Source of the DNA: Rheinheimera pacifica
GTDB lineage: Bacteria; Pseudomonadota; Gammaproteobacteria; Enterobacterales; Alteromonadaceae
Reading direction: 5' to 3'
NCBI RefSeq assembly: GCF_900108485.1
Contig: NZ_FNXF01000005.1
Coordinates: forward strand, 186,001 to 250,000
Length of the DNA stretch: 64,000 nt
Under the pieces are notes generated by a model. That model was not told where the DNA came from. It saw only the letters and a list, made by a program, of their open reading frames with translations, and ran no database searches. Of the stretch, positions 44,344-55,075 are shown in pieces; position 1 is the first letter of the stretch, and every line of letters begins with the position of its first letter. Both the position numbers and the translations under genes were made by a program.

Positions 44344-44821
44344 GCTGCAGTAAAACTGGCTAAGCTTGTCACAAACACTTCACAACAAGGCTGCGATTAA
44401 GAAAACGGCTACTAATTGATACAATATACCGCACGGCAATTAAAAGATGGCTTCTTATAAAAACCCGTATAGCAGTAGCCAGCAACTTTGGCCAATAAAC
44501 AGCAATACCCCTACTTTATTTTCGCCAAACTCCCCAACCTTTATTACGCAATAAATACACTATACTGTCGATGGTTACACAGTAAATTGCGATAAGTAAA
44601 AGCTGATTTAGCTGCGTAGTCACTTTATTAGAGCTGTTAAACTAGTACTTTATTACTAATAAATATGGCTCCAACCTTTTTCAGAAACAACTAAAATACC
44701 TTTATATTCAATACACTATATGATTTAGATAAATTTAGTTACATTTCACTTGCGGCTCTAAATAAATTGCTCAAAATAACATCTAGCCTTAAAGGCTAAA
44801 TAAAAATCAGGAGAAGTTAAA
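44344..44821. other. Gene-free AT-rich leader of pilA
   Basis: A 478-bp gap with no credible gene. It is AT-rich, and the last 20 bp contain the pilA ribosome site CAGGAG and, just before it, a small TAGCC-TTAAA-GGCTA hairpin. A GG-N10-GC spacing (TTGGCCAATAAACAGC at 44488-44503) formally fits a sigma-54 promoter, which pilA genes often use, but the match is weak and lies about 320 bp from the gene. Confidence 0.5.
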
Positions 44822-45268
44822 ATGACTAATATGAAACGTACACAACAAGGTTTTACCTTAATTGAATTAATGATCGTAGTAGCGATCATCGGTATTTTGG
44901 CTGCAGTAGCATTGCCTGCATATCAGGATTATACCCGGTCAGCACGATCTGCTGGCTTGGTTTCTGCTGCAATGTCTTATAAAACAGCAGTTGATGTTGC
45001 TGTTGGCACTGGCGCTATTACAACAGCTGCTGGCATTACTTTAGGAGCAAATGGCGTTCCAACAGCTGCTGATATGCAACGAGATGTGAACGTGGAAACT
45101 GCCGCAGTAGCGGCCGGAGTATTGACTATAACAGGTACTGCTGCCGTAGGTACTGCTTCTAACACATTGACATTATCTCCCGCCATTGATGCAACAAATC
45201 TGACTGTAACATGGACTTGGGGTGGTACCTGCGTTACGACTGGTGTATGTAAAGGTATACCTAACTAA
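44822..45268 (+). CDS. pilA: Type IV major pilin
   Basis: A 148-residue prepilin. The leader [10 protein letters not shown] is cut before the N-methylated Phe in [20 protein letters not shown], with Glu5 of the mature protein intact. The C-terminal disulfide loop is short ([10 protein letters not shown]). The body is Ala/Thr-rich, unlike most pilins. PilD in this cluster would process it. A terminator follows at 45296, so it is transcribed apart from pilBCD. Confidence 0.95.
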   Translation: MTNMKRTQQGFTLIELMIVVAIIGILAAVALPAYQDYTRSARSAGLVSAAMSYKTAVDVAVGTGAITTAAGITLGANGVPTAADMQRDVNVETAAVAAGVLTITGTAAVGTASNTLTLSPAIDATNLTVTWTWGGTCVTTGVCKGIPN

Positions 45269-45295
45269 TAACCTTCGTGGCCAGATCCAGATGTT

Positions 45296-45326
45296 AAAAA
45301 AGCCAGTTAAACATGCTGGCTTTTTC
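45296..45326 (+). terminator. Terminator after pilA
   Basis: AAAAAGCCAG-(9 nt)-CTGGCTTTTT forms a 10-bp stem including the A/T arms, with a T tract running into TTTC, 28 bp past the pilA stop. Confidence 0.9.
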
Positions 45327-45497
45327 TTTCGCTTTGAATGCTCACGGAGGCAGCTCCAATTGCTACATACTATGATTAAAACTACCTTTTATTACAACTG
45401 TCCCTTAGCCGCTGTTTAACTTGAATAACCCGCATTTAGTGGCATAATCAAGCAAATCAGAAAAATCTTATTAGCAAAATCAGGATGTTTTCGCTTA

Positions 45498-47195
45498 ATG
45501 GCCGTTACCACTACCTCAACACTGTTTAGACGTTTGGTACAGCTTGGCCTGCTAAACTCTGAGCGTGCCACTAAAGCGGTTGCCGACAAAGGCGGCCAGT
45601 ATAAAAACCTGCCTGAATTACTAATTAACGAAAAGCTTATTACTTCCACAGTACTAGCGCAGGCTGCCGCCAGCATTAGCCAGGCAATCAGCCTGGATCT
45701 GGAACACTATGACGCTGCCAGTATTCCTGAAGACTTACGTAACGAAAAACTGATCCGTAAAACCGATATGCTGCCACTGGGTAAACGTGGCCGTAATATT
45801 TTTTTGGCCGTGGTCGACCCTACCAATATTCAAACCATTGAAGATTTTGAATTTAACACCGGTTTAAATGCTGAAGTAGTGGTAGTTGAGTATGACAAAC
45901 TACATAAGTTAATTGATAAAGTATTTGATAGCAGCCTGGGCGGTGACTTTGCCGAAAGTGACTGGGATTTAGGCTCTATGGGCATTATTGAAGCCGACGA
46001 CGATGACGGCCCGGGAGCAATGCCCGATAAAGAAGACCAGCCGATAATTGCCTTTATTAATAAAATGCTGCTGGATGCCATACGCAAAGGCGCATCTGAC
46101 TTACACTTTGAACCCTACGAAAAAGTTTACCGCATTCGCTTTCGGATTGACGGCATTTTACATGAAGTGGCCAACCCGCCGGTGGCACTGGCAACCCGGT
46201 TATCAGCCCGGTTAAAGGTTATGTCGCGGCTGGATATTGCCGAAAAGCGCGTACCTCAGGATGGCCGTATTAAATTAAAATTGTCGGCCAAAAAGTCGAT
46301 TGATTTTCGCGTTAGCACCCTGCCCACCTTGTGGGGTGAAAAAGTGGTAATGCGTATTCTGGATTCTGACAGCGCCATGCTGGGTATAGATATACTGGGT
46401 TATGAAGAACACCAGAAAAAGCTGTATTTAGAAGCTCTGGCCCAGCCACAAGGCATGATACTGGTAACCGGCCCGACAGGCTCTGGTAAAACGGTATCAC
46501 TGTATACCGGTTTGGCTATTTTAAATACCAGCGAAACCAATATTTCTACCGCTGAAGACCCGGTAGAAATTAACCTGCCCGGCGTGAACCAGGTACAGGT
46601 TAACCCGCGCGCTGGTTTAACCTTTGCCTCGGCGTTAAAAGCCTTTTTACGGCAAGACCCCGACGTGGTAATGGTAGGTGAAATACGTGATTTAGAAACT
46701 GCCGAAATTGCTATTAAAGCCGCACAAACCGGCCACCTGGTGTTATCTACCCTGCACACTAACTCGGCGCCGGAAACCCTTACCCGTTTACTGAATATGG
46801 GGGTGCCGTCTTATAACGTGGCAAGTTCCGTATCGTTAATTATTGCCCAGCGTCTGGCACGGCGGTTGTGCAGCCACTGTAAACAACAAGAAGTATTGCC
46901 CGAGCAGGAATTGCTAAAACAAGGCTTTACGCCACAGCAACTGCCGTCGGTTAAAGTATTTAAGCCCGTGGGTTGTGACCATTGCACCAATGGTTACAAA
47001 GGCCGGGTAGGTATTTATGAAGTCATGCCGGTTAGCGGCAAAATGGCCGATATTATTATGCAGGGCGGTAACTCGCTGGATATTGCCACCCAGGCCCAGT
47101 CAGAAGGGGTAAATAACCTGCGCCAGTCTGGCCTTATTAAAGCGGCGGCCGGTTTAACCAGCCTGGCTGAGATAAACAGGGTGACAAAAGGCTGA
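45498..47195 (+). CDS. pilB: Type IV pilus extension ATPase PilB
   Basis: A 565-residue hexameric cytoplasmic ATPase powering pilus assembly. The N-terminal MshEN/N1 domain (about 1-150) is followed by the ATPase part: Walker [16 protein letters not shown] at about 325, an Asp box in [18 protein letters not shown] and Walker [14 protein letters not shown] zinc site is formed by CSHC and CDHC (about 455 and 495). It is first of pilB-pilC-pilD. Confidence 0.97.
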   Translation: MAVTTTSTLFRRLVQLGLLNSERATKAVADKGGQYKNLPELLINEKLITSTVLAQAAASISQAISLDLEHYDAASIPEDLRNEKLIRKTDMLPLGKRGRNIFLAVVDPTNIQTIEDFEFNTGLNAEVVVVEYDKLHKLIDKVFDSSLGGDFAESDWDLGSMGIIEADDDDGPGAMPDKEDQPIIAFINKMLLDAIRKGASDLHFEPYEKVYRIRFRIDGILHEVANPPVALATRLSARLKVMSRLDIAEKRVPQDGRIKLKLSAKKSIDFRVSTLPTLWGEKVVMRILDSDSAMLGIDILGYEEHQKKLYLEALAQPQGMILVTGPTGSGKTVSLYTGLAILNTSETNISTAEDPVEINLPGVNQVQVNPRAGLTFASALKAFLRQDPDVVMVGEIRDLETAEIAIKAAQTGHLVLSTLHTNSAPETLTRLLNMGVPSYNVASSVSLIIAQRLARRLCSHCKQQEVLPEQELLKQGFTPQQLPSVKVFKPVGCDHCTNGYKGRVGIYEVMPVSGKMADIIMQGGNSLDIATQAQSEGVNNLRQSGLIKAAAGLTSLAEINRVTKG

Positions 47196-47294
47196 CGCTG
47201 GCGCTGAGTGGTTAATGCTTAGTGTTTAGTTGTGAGTGATAAGTGATAGCAGATTTTGACTTTTGGCGCTAAGGCGCTGCAACAGGAAACCAAC

Positions 47295-48524
47295 ATGGCT
47301 CAGGCACAACAATTTAAAATAAAAGAGCTGGAAGCATTTACCTATAAAGGCGTTAACCGGCGCGGTAAGAAAGTTGACGGTGAAATAAAAGGCACCAGTA
47401 TTGCCGAAGTAAAAGCTCTGCTGCGCCAACAGGGCATTACTCCGTCTGGTGTAAAGAAAAAGCCTAAATCATTATTTGGTGGCGAGCGCAAAATTTCTGC
47501 TTTGGATATTGCTATTTTTACCCGGCAAATTGCCACTATGCTGGGTGCCGGTGTGCCGCTGGTGCAATCTATCGACTTAATTGCCAATGGCGCAGACAAT
47601 AAAAGCCTGCGTACCTTAATGCAAAAAATCTCTGTTAAAATTCAGGCCGGTTTGCCCTTATCCGAAACCCTGCGTGAGCACCCGAAATACTTTGATGAAT
47701 TATACTGCGATTTGGTTAAATCGGGCGAAGCCTCGGGCGCATTAGATGCCATTTTTGACCGCTTAGCTATTTATAAAGAAAAAGCCGAAGCCCTTAAATC
47801 TAAAATTAAAAAAGCCATGTTTTACCCGATAGCTGTTTTAGTGATCGCCGGTATAGTCACCTCTATTTTGCTTATTTTTGTGGTACCGCAATTTGCCGAA
47901 ATTTTTGCTGGCTTTGGTGCCGAGTTACCCGCTTTTACCTTGTTTGTTCTGGGTATTTCAGAGCTGATGCAGGCTTATTGGTGGATGTTTTTGGCAGGCA
48001 TGGCCGCCACCTTTTATTTGGTTAAAAAAACCTATAATAACAACCTCATATTTCGCACCTGGGCAGATGGGCGTATTATTAAACTGCCGGTAATAGGCAA
48101 TATATTAAATAAAGCCGCTGTAGCCCGTTATGCCCGTACGCTATCTACCACCTTTGCCGCCGGTGTACCGTTAATTGAAGCGCTGGAGTCAGCCGCTGGC
48201 GCCTCGGGCAACGAGGTATATAAAAATGCCATTTTATTTATTCGTGAAGAAGTCTCCTCAGGTAACCAAATGCATATAGCAATGAAGCAAACCAAACAGT
48301 TCCCGGAAATGGTGATCCAAATGGTAGCCATTGGTGAAGAGTCCGGCGCATTAGACAGCATGCTGGCAAAAGTGGCTAATATATACGAGCAGGAAGTAGA
48401 CGACGCCGTAGATGGCTTAACGGCATTACTGGAACCAATGATAATGGCGGTATTAGGTGTGGTAATTGGCGGCCTGATTATTGCCATGTATTTACCAATT
48501 TTCCAGATGGGTTCAATAATCTGA
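47295..48524 (+). CDS. pilC: Type IV pilus platform protein PilC
   Basis: A 409-residue inner-membrane protein, the PilC/GspF fold: two tandem T2SSF domains each ending in membrane spans (about 175-230 and 375-405). The hallmark FTRQIATMLGAGVPLVQSI is at residue 74, and its repeat STTFAAGVPLIEALE is at about 280. The start at 47295 is chosen for AGGAAA and because the 13 residues encoded upstream are unlike the family. Its stop overlaps pilD (TGATG). Confidence 0.96.
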   Translation: MAQAQQFKIKELEAFTYKGVNRRGKKVDGEIKGTSIAEVKALLRQQGITPSGVKKKPKSLFGGERKISALDIAIFTRQIATMLGAGVPLVQSIDLIANGADNKSLRTLMQKISVKIQAGLPLSETLREHPKYFDELYCDLVKSGEASGALDAIFDRLAIYKEKAEALKSKIKKAMFYPIAVLVIAGIVTSILLIFVVPQFAEIFAGFGAELPAFTLFVLGISELMQAYWWMFLAGMAATFYLVKKTYNNNLIFRTWADGRIIKLPVIGNILNKAAVARYARTLSTTFAAGVPLIEALESAAGASGNEVYKNAILFIREEVSSGNQMHIAMKQTKQFPEMVIQMVAIGEESGALDSMLAKVANIYEQEVDDAVDGLTALLEPMIMAVLGVVIGGLIIAMYLPIFQMGSII

Positions 48525-49405
48525 TGCAGCAGTTAGCAGAATTACTCAGCCTGTACCCGGCGCTATTTATTACCGCCACGGCAATATTAAGCCTGATTAT
48601 TGGCAGTTTTTTAAACGTGGTGATTTACCGCCTGCCCAAGATGATGGAAAACGAATGGCAGCAAGAATATAAAGCCTACTTTCTCTCCGGCTCTGCTACA
48701 GCCGCAGCACCGGCTAAGTTTAACCTGGCGGTGCCGCGCTCAAGCTGCCCCAGCTGTAATGCCCCTGTATTAGCACGTGACAATATTCCCGTGTTTAGCT
48801 GGCTGCTGCTAAAAGGCAAATGCCGTAGCTGCCGCGCCCCGATAAGCATACGTTACCCGGTGGTAGAAGCCCTGACAGCTGTGCTGTCGGCTCTGGTAGC
48901 CTGGAAACTGGGTTTTGGTTTAGCTGCAGCAGTACTGATAGTAACCACCTGGACACTCATCGCCCTAACTTTTATTGATATAGATAAAATGCTGCTGCCT
49001 GATCAGCTAACCCTGCCCTTGCTGTGGCTGGCGCTGTTATTCAGCCTTAGTAGTTCAGCCTTTGTTAATCCGGGGCAGGCTATTGTTGGCGCCGCTGCCG
49101 GTTACCTCAGTTTATGGAGCGTGTACTGGCTGTTTAAATTGCTTACCGGCAAAGAGGGCATGGGCTACGGCGACTTTAAGTTGCTGGCGGTATTTGGTGC
49201 CTTACTGGGTTGGCAACAGTTACCGCTTATTATTTTGCTGTCGTCCTGTGTCGGTGCCGTAGTGGGCGTAATATTGCTAAGTGTGCAGGGTAAAAACAAA
49301 GCCACACCGATACCCTTTGGCCCTTATATCGCAGCTGCCGGCTGGATAGCCTTGCTATGGGGCGAACAAATAACCGGCGCCTATTTACGCTATTTGGGCT
49401 TGTAA
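48524..49405 (+). CDS. pilD: Prepilin leader peptidase/N-methyltransferase PilD
   Basis: A 293-residue membrane aspartic peptidase that cleaves and N-methylates prepilins. The N-terminal methylase loop has the four-Cys zinc motif (CPSC and CRSC around residues 72-100). The catalytic aspartates are in DIDKMLLPDQL and GMGYGDFKL. Its start shares a base with the pilC stop and its own stop TAATG overlaps coaE, so pilC-pilD-coaE are coupled. Confidence 0.97.
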   Translation: MQQLAELLSLYPALFITATAILSLIIGSFLNVVIYRLPKMMENEWQQEYKAYFLSGSATAAAPAKFNLAVPRSSCPSCNAPVLARDNIPVFSWLLLKGKCRSCRAPISIRYPVVEALTAVLSALVAWKLGFGLAAAVLIVTTWTLIALTFIDIDKMLLPDQLTLPLLWLALLFSLSSSAFVNPGQAIVGAAAGYLSLWSVYWLFKLLTGKEGMGYGDFKLLAVFGALLGWQQLPLIILLSSCVGAVVGVILLSVQGKNKATPIPFGPYIAAAGWIALLWGEQITGAYLRYLGL

Positions 49406-50010
49406 TGTCAGCTTTTGTTGTTGGCCTCACCGGCGGTATTGGGTGTGGTAAAAGCACGGTAACAGAGCTATTTGCCAGCCAGGGCGTGCAATATGTTGAC
49501 GCCGACATTGTGGCGCGTGAAGTTGTTATGCCCGGCACGCCTTGCCTGGCAGCGATAAGCGCACATTTTGGTGCAGACATTTTGCAAGCCAATGGCGAGC
49601 TTAACCGTGCCGGTTTGCGCCAGCGTGTATTTAGTAATAACGCAGACAAACTCTGGTTAGAGCAACTGCTACACCCAGCTATACGGCAGGAATTATTAAC
49701 CCAACTGGCGGCGCTGACATCACCTTATGCGTTATTAGTGGCGCCTTTGCTATTAGAGAATAAACTTAACCGGTATGTGCAGCGGGTACTGGTAATAGAC
49801 TTACCCGAAAGCCTGCAGCTACAACGGGCCATGGCGCGCGATAACGCCAACGAGCAGCAGATAAAAGCCATTATGGCGGCGCAAATTTCGCGGCCAGAGC
49901 GGCTAAAACTGGCTGATGATATTATTATAAACGACAGCAGTATTGCTGATTTAATTCCCCGCGTTGCCGCCTTGCATCAGCATTATTTGCAACTGGCCAC
50001 CACAGGTTAA
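49405..50010 (+). CDS. coaE: Dephospho-CoA kinase
   Basis: A 201-residue kinase for the last step of CoA synthesis. The P-loop GLTGGIGCGKSTV opens the protein and the DADIVAREVV segment follows. The ATG at 49405 overlaps the pilD stop (TAATG) and is preferred over 49357. Placement between pilD and zapD is as in many gammaproteobacteria. Confidence 0.96.
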   Translation: MSAFVVGLTGGIGCGKSTVTELFASQGVQYVDADIVAREVVMPGTPCLAAISAHFGADILQANGELNRAGLRQRVFSNNADKLWLEQLLHPAIRQELLTQLAALTSPYALLVAPLLLENKLNRYVQRVLVIDLPESLQLQRAMARDNANEQQIKAIMAAQISRPERLKLADDIIINDSSIADLIPRVAALHQHYLQLATTG

Positions 50011-50057
50011 ACGGGGCTTTCAGTCTGCTGTCACAACAGGTGTGATACAGCTAACTC

Positions 50058-50804
50058 ATGACAGAACTTATCTACGAACATCCGCTTAATGAGAAACTGC
50101 GCACTTACCTGCGTCTGGAATATTTACTGGCACAGCTGCATAGCCTCAACGATCTGGATTCTGAGTGGCAGCAGCAGGCATTCTTTAATGCGTTGTTTGA
50201 TCTGGTAGAAGTGCTCGACCGCAACGATATTCGCCCCGACTTAATTAAAGACTGTGAACGCTGCGAAACTGCATTGGTAGCCTGGGCCAACCATCCTTCG
50301 GTATCCGGCGATAAACTAAAGCCTGTATTGCAAAAAGCGGTGCGGTTGCAAACTGAACTGCTGCGCAGCGGCAAGTTTGTCGGTAACTTAAAAGAAGACA
50401 AGTTTCTGTCGCCACTACGCCAGCGTTTTTCAATTCCCGGTGGTACCTGCTATTTTGACGTACCCCAACTGCACTACTGGTTTAACTTACCGCTGGAACA
50501 ACGCCAGCAAATGGCCGCCAGCTGGTGCCATGAATTTGGCCTGCTGTTAGAGGCAATAAGCTTTGTGTTAGGTTTTAGCCGGGAGAAAGGCCACTTTACT
50601 GCTGTAGTTGCCGATAACGGCTTTTATCAAAGCAACACCGATCAGCACGAGTTACTGCGTATTCGCTACCCGATAGACGCCGGGGTTTACCCTACGGTAA
50701 GTGGCAACAAGTACCGTTACGCTATCCGCTTTATGCAGCTGTGTGATGACGCCGGGCGCAGCAACAGCGACCAAAGCATCGGCTTCGAGCTGGCCTGCTG
50801 CTAA
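50058..50804 (+). CDS. zapD: Cell-division protein ZapD
   Basis: A 248-residue cytoplasmic FtsZ-bundling protein, the length of E. coli ZapD (247). Characteristic patterns are YEHPLNEKLRTYLRLEYLL at the N-terminus and the central GGTCYFDVPQLHYWF. Neighbours coaE and yacG match E. coli order. Confidence 0.95.
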   Translation: MTELIYEHPLNEKLRTYLRLEYLLAQLHSLNDLDSEWQQQAFFNALFDLVEVLDRNDIRPDLIKDCERCETALVAWANHPSVSGDKLKPVLQKAVRLQTELLRSGKFVGNLKEDKFLSPLRQRFSIPGGTCYFDVPQLHYWFNLPLEQRQQMAASWCHEFGLLLEAISFVLGFSREKGHFTAVVADNGFYQSNTDQHELLRIRYPIDAGVYPTVSGNKYRYAIRFMQLCDDAGRSNSDQSIGFELACC

Positions 50805-50886
50805 CAGCAATATCTTTGCTGTAAGTTGCCGTGCCGTGTCAGCCCGAAAATGCTAACATTGGCACAAATTAAGCCGGAGCTAACGC

Positions 50887-51114
50887 ATGAATGTAAAATG
50901 CCCAACCTGTGATAAAGATGTAGTCTGGTCGGCTGCTTCACCCTTTCGCCCTTTTTGTTCTGAGCGCTGCAAATTAATTGATTTAGGCGACTGGGCAGCA
51001 GAAAACCACCGCATCCCCGACAAAGCGCCGATAGACGCTGCTTTGTCAGAAGAATACCTGGCCGAGCTGGAACAAGAGTTTATCGCGCAGGATAACGAAT
51101 TTTTTAAGCATTAA
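50887..51114 (+). CDS. yacG: DNA gyrase inhibitor YacG
   Basis: A 75-residue zinc protein. The four cysteine ligands appear as KCPTCDKDV and [12 protein letters not shown]. The C-terminal acidic tail is typical. In E. coli YacG binds GyrB and blocks DNA binding. It is convergent with mutT. Confidence 0.95.
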   Translation: MNVKCPTCDKDVVWSAASPFRPFCSERCKLIDLGDWAAENHRIPDKAPIDAALSEEYLAELEQEFIAQDNEFFKH

Positions 51115-51116
51115 GC

Positions 51117-51136
51117 CGCCAGCCAACAAGCTGGCG
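51117..51136. terminator. Hairpin between yacG and mutT
   Basis: CGCCAGC-CAACAA-GCTGGCG is a perfect 7-bp stem between convergent genes; no long T run, so a moderate call. Confidence 0.55.
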
Positions 51137-51147
51137 TTGCGGTGGTA

Positions 51148-51564
51148 TTACTCTGGCGCAAATAACTGCTGAATACGCGCGACTATCGGCTGGTTAGCAT
51201 CCGGAAACGGAATTTCTGTTAGCTCGGCTACGCTAGCCCAGCGCAGTGGCTGGCCTTCACGGCCGTGCGGCTCGCCGCTAAATTCGGTTACCAGCCAGAT
51301 ATCCAGCAGTACTGTTTTTTCCGGGTAGGCATATTCTAACTGCATTAATGGGCTGCTTTGGCTAACACTTATTGCCACCTCTTCCTGCAGCTCACGGTTA
51401 AGCGCCTGCGGCACTGTTTCGCCCGCCTCTACCTTGCCACCGGGGAACTCCCATTTGCCGCCCTGATGCTGTTTGCTGCTGCGCAGCGCCAGTAAAATTT
51501 GTTGCTGACGCACTATTATCCCAACCGCCACATGCACCACTTTATTTTGCACCGTTGTTTGCAT
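51148..51564 (-). CDS. mutT: 8-oxo-dGTP diphosphatase MutT
   Basis: A 138-residue Nudix hydrolase that removes oxidised dGTP from the pool. The Nudix box is intact: GGKVEAGETVPQALNRELQEEV. The N-terminus HVAVGIIVRQQQILLALR is MutT-like. The start at 51564 has AGGTGG upstream and matches the family; an upstream in-frame start at 51588 is less likely. Confidence 0.95.
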   Translation of the reverse strand: MQTTVQNKVVHVAVGIIVRQQQILLALRSSKQHQGGKWEFPGGKVEAGETVPQALNRELQEEVAISVSQSSPLMQLEYAYPEKTVLLDIWLVTEFSGEPHGREGQPLRWASVAELTEIPFPDANQPIVARIQQLFAPE

Positions 51565-51586
51565 TGTTACCCACCTGCCTGACACC

Positions 51587-51616
51587 AAAACAAAAGAGCC
51601 AGCCTAAGCTGACTCT
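51587..51616 (-). terminator. Terminator after secA
   Basis: On the minus strand AGAGTCAGC-TTAG-GCTGGCTCT forms a 9-bp stem (one G-U pair) followed by TTTGTTTT, 23 bp past the secA stop. Confidence 0.88.
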
Positions 51617-51638
51617 GTGTTTATATTACTGTGTAGTG

Positions 51639-54356
51639 TTACACCAGTTTACCGTGACACTGTTTATACTTTTTACCTGAGCCGCACGGGCACGGGTCGT
51701 TACGGCCTACTTTGTCCTGCTCACGAAATACCGGAGCACGCGGGGCATCTTCCGGGAGCTGACCGCCAACATGCTCTGCTTCAGCGTGCTGGTAATCGTG
51801 CGGTACCGCATCGGCTTTACGACGCTGTTCTTCTACTGCTTCGACATCTTCTGCAGCACGTACCTGCACGCGGCTTAATACGCCGACAACGTCAATTTTC
51901 AGGTTTTCCAGCATGGTAGAAAACAGTTCAAAGGCTTCGCGCTTGTATTCCTGTTTCGGGTTTTTCTGCGCGTAACCGCGCAGGTTAATACCCTGACGCA
52001 GGTGGTCCATCGCCGCCAGATGCTCTTTCCAGTGCGTGTCCAGGCTTTGCAGCATAATGGCTTTTTCAAACTGGCGCAGTACCTGTGGGCCAACCATTTG
52101 TTCTTTATGGCTGTAGGCCTGTTCAACTTCCTGCTGAATACGTTCACGCAGTTTTTCTTCAAACAGTTTTTTGTCGTCAGCCAGCCACTGCGCAATAGGC
52201 AGCTCAAGGTTGAAATCTGCTTTTAAACGTTGCTCTAAACCTGGTATATCCCACATTTCATCCAGCGACTGTGGCGGAATATACTGGCTGATCACGCCGT
52301 CGATCACATCTGTACGGATAGCACTAATGGTTTCGCTGATATCAGTAGCGTCCAGCAGTTCGTTACGTTGCTCGTACACGACTTTACGCTGATCGTTGGC
52401 AACATCGTCAAACTCAAGCAGTTGCTTACGAATATCAAAGTTACGCGCTTCTACTTTGCGTTGTGCGTTTTCAATGGCGCGGCTCACCCACGGGTGTTCA
52501 ATGGCTTCACCTTTTTCCATGCCCAGACGGCGCATCATACCTGCCATACGATCTGAGGCAAAAATACGCATTAAGGCATCGTCCAACGACAGATAAAAAC
52601 GGCTGGAACCCGGATCGCCCTGCCGGCCTGAACGACCACGTAACTGGTTGTCGATACGGCGTGATTCGTGCCGCTCAGTACCGATAATATGCAAACCACC
52701 GGCACTGATCACTGCATCGTGCTGCACCTGCCAATCGGATTTTACTTTGGCAACTTGCTCGGCGCTGGCGTCTTCGCCCAGTGCAGCCAGTTCAGCTTGT
52801 AAACTGCCGCCCAGTACAATATCAGTACCACGGCCGGCCATATTAGTGGCAATAGTTACCGTACCTGGCTGACCGGCCTGAGCAATAATTTGCGCTTCGT
52901 TGGCGTGGAATTTGGCGTTTAACACCTGGTGCTTGATTTTAGCTTTATTAAGCAGGCCGGATAAATATTCTGAGCTTTCAATTGAAGCCGTACCCACCAG
53001 TACCGGGCGGCCGGCATCACGGGTTTGGATAATGTCTTCAATAATAGCCTGGTATTTATCTTCGGCATTTAAATACACTAAGTCGGCCATATCTTTACGA
53101 ACCATAGGCCGGTTAGTTGGCAGTACTATAGTTTCCAGGCCATAAATTTGCTGGAATTCAAACGCTTCAGTATCTGCAGTACCTGTCATGCCCGACAGTT
53201 TGTCGTACAAACGGAAATAATTCTGGAAGGTAATAGAGGCCAGCGTTTGGTTTTCGTTCTGAATTTTCACCCCTTCTTTGGCTTCTACAGCCTGGTGTAA
53301 ACCTTCAGACCAGCGGCGGCCTTCCATAGTACGGCCGGTATGCTCATCAACAATAACGATATCGCCATCTTTTACTACGTAATCGACATCGCGCTTAAAC
53401 AGCTGGTGTGCGCGTAAGGCAGCATACACATGGTGCAGCAAGGTAATATTGGCAGCAGAGAACAGGGTGTCGTGCTCGCCTATCATGCCTTGCTCGCGCA
53501 GCATGTCTTCTACTTTAATCTGGCCTTGTTCAGTTAAATATACCTGACGGGCTTTTTCATCTACGGTGAAGTGGCCATCGCCATGGGCGCCTTCTTCGTC
53601 TTCTTTTTCCTGCTTAATTAATTGCGGTACCAGCAGGTTAATTTGTTTGTACAGCTCTGAGCTGTCCTCGGCCGGGCCGGAGATAATAAGTGGGGTACGG
53701 GCTTCGTCAATTAAAATTGAATCCACTTCATCGATAATGGCAAACGCTTGATCGCGCTGCACGCGATCCTGCGGCGAAAACGCCATATTGTCGCGCAGGT
53801 AATCAAAGCCAAATTCATTGTTGGTGCCGTAGGTAATATCAGCGGCATAAGCTTTATGCTTTTCCGGATGCGCCATGCCAGGTACGTTAACGCCAACGCT
53901 TAAACCAAGGAAAGAAAATAACGGTGCGTTGGTTTGGGCATCGCGCCGCGCCAGATAGTCGTTTACGGTAATAACATGCACACCTTTACCGCTTAACGCA
54001 TTCAGATAAGCTGGCAAAGTTGCAGTTAAGGTTTTACCTTCACCGGTACGCATTTCAGAGATTTTACCCTGATGCAGCACAATACCGCCAAGCAATTGCA
54101 CATCGAAGTGACGCATGCCAAATACACGTTTACTGGCTTCACGCACGGTAGCAAAGGCATGCGGTAAAATGTCTTCCAGCGTACTGCCATTGGCCAGTTT
54201 TTGTTTAAACTCTGCGGTTTTTTGTTTCAGCTGGTCGTCGGATAAGGCTTCAAGTTCTGCCTCTAACGCATTGATCTGCTGCACTTGTTTTTCTAGTTTT
54301 TTTAAGAAGCGGTCGTTGCGGCTACCAAATAATTTGGTAAAAAGTTTTCCAAACAT
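51639..54356 (-). CDS. secA: Preprotein translocase ATPase SecA
   Basis: A 905-residue motor of Sec export. Walker A is [11 protein letters not shown] near residue 105, with the DEAD-like [12 protein letters not shown] downstream. The C-terminal zinc finger [14 protein letters not shown] that binds SecB and phospholipid is intact. No secM gene precedes it; dciA lies divergently upstream. Confidence 0.98.
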   Translation of the reverse strand: MFGKLFTKLFGSRNDRFLKKLEKQVQQINALEAELEALSDDQLKQKTAEFKQKLANGSTLEDILPHAFATVREASKRVFGMRHFDVQLLGGIVLHQGKISEMRTGEGKTLTATLPAYLNALSGKGVHVITVNDYLARRDAQTNAPLFSFLGLSVGVNVPGMAHPEKHKAYAADITYGTNNEFGFDYLRDNMAFSPQDRVQRDQAFAIIDEVDSILIDEARTPLIISGPAEDSSELYKQINLLVPQLIKQEKEDEEGAHGDGHFTVDEKARQVYLTEQGQIKVEDMLREQGMIGEHDTLFSAANITLLHHVYAALRAHQLFKRDVDYVVKDGDIVIVDEHTGRTMEGRRWSEGLHQAVEAKEGVKIQNENQTLASITFQNYFRLYDKLSGMTGTADTEAFEFQQIYGLETIVLPTNRPMVRKDMADLVYLNAEDKYQAIIEDIIQTRDAGRPVLVGTASIESSEYLSGLLNKAKIKHQVLNAKFHANEAQIIAQAGQPGTVTIATNMAGRGTDIVLGGSLQAELAALGEDASAEQVAKVKSDWQVQHDAVISAGGLHIIGTERHESRRIDNQLRGRSGRQGDPGSSRFYLSLDDALMRIFASDRMAGMMRRLGMEKGEAIEHPWVSRAIENAQRKVEARNFDIRKQLLEFDDVANDQRKVVYEQRNELLDATDISETISAIRTDVIDGVISQYIPPQSLDEMWDIPGLEQRLKADFNLELPIAQWLADDKKLFEEKLRERIQQEVEQAYSHKEQMVGPQVLRQFEKAIMLQSLDTHWKEHLAAMDHLRQGINLRGYAQKNPKQEYKREAFELFSTMLENLKIDVVGVLSRVQVRAAEDVEAVEEQRRKADAVPHDYQHAEAEHVGGQLPEDAPRAPVFREQDKVGRNDPCPCGSGKKYKQCHGKLV

Positions 54357-54555
54357 TATCCAAATACCATGTTAAGTTAAAACTGCAGTGCAGCCCCGGC
54401 GGCGCTATGCCCGGCCAGTAAAAAGTATGAAAGCTTCAGTATCTTACGCCAGATATGGTGCCCTATACCAATGCTTTCAAGGTGCAACATTCTCTGTATC
54501 TCAAGAAGCTGTTACACTGCGCAGATGTTTTACTTGTTGCAGGTGCACAAAGGCA

Positions 54556-55044
54556 ATGGCCCGCTATACACAAAAGCCTCTGGATATCAGCAAAGTGCTG
54601 GCCCACAGTACTCTGGCATCACAGCAGCAACAGGTAAGCCTGGTGCAACAACTGAACAAGGTGCTGGCTGACGTATTACAGCTGGAGCAACTTAGTTTCT
54701 GTCAGGTCAGCTGTATTCGTGACGGTCGGGCGATTATTTTGTGTGCCTCGGCGCCATGGCTGACCAGTTTAAAAATGCAGCGCGACGCCATTCTAGACAA
54801 TTTTCGCCGAAAAATCTTGCCTGATTTAGCCGGAATTGAGATCGAAGCCTCACCTAACGGCCAGATCAGCAAACTGCAACTGCCGGTAGCGCAGAAAAAT
54901 ACCCACCAACTTTCTGATAGCGCAGCCTCGGCATTACGCTCGGTGGCGCAAAACAGCGAAGGGCCGCTAAAACAGGCATTGTTAAAACTGGCACAGAACG
55001 CTGATCCACAACAGCCAAATAGCGGAAAAACAAAACCCGGTTAA
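54556..55044 (+). CDS. dciA: DciA-like DUF721 replication protein
   Basis: A 162-residue protein of the DUF721 family. The N-terminal domain has the pattern LAHSTLASQQQQVSLVQQLNKVL and then ILCASAPWLTSLKMQRDAIL; the C-terminal half is disordered and charged. In species lacking DnaC, DciA helps load replicative helicase DnaB; assigning that role here rests on family and place next to secA. The start at 54556 (AAAGG just upstream) is chosen over 54388, whose extra 56 residues are Cys-rich and unlike the family. Confidence 0.82.
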   Translation: MARYTQKPLDISKVLAHSTLASQQQQVSLVQQLNKVLADVLQLEQLSFCQVSCIRDGRAIILCASAPWLTSLKMQRDAILDNFRRKILPDLAGIEIEASPNGQISKLQLPVAQKNTHQLSDSAASALRSVAQNSEGPLKQALLKLAQNADPQQPNSGKTKPG

Positions 55045-55060
55045 ACCGGGTTTGTTTGTA
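55032..55060. terminator. Bidirectional terminator between dciA and lpxC
   Basis: AAACCCGGT and ACCGGGTTT form a 9-bp stem with T tracts on both sides (TTTGTTTG on plus; TTTTGTTTTTC on minus). The dciA stop codon lies within the loop. Confidence 0.88.
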
Positions 55061-55075
55061 ACTTACAATGCTAAC

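Noticed and set aside
44488..44503. Sigma-54 promoter for pilA
   Set aside because: Only the GG-N10-GC spacing is met, the flanking consensus is poor and the distance to pilA is large; kept only as a remark in the gap entry.
54388..54555. Upstream extension of dciA
   Set aside because: It adds 56 Cys-rich residues unlike DUF721 proteins; the internal ATG at 54556 fits better.
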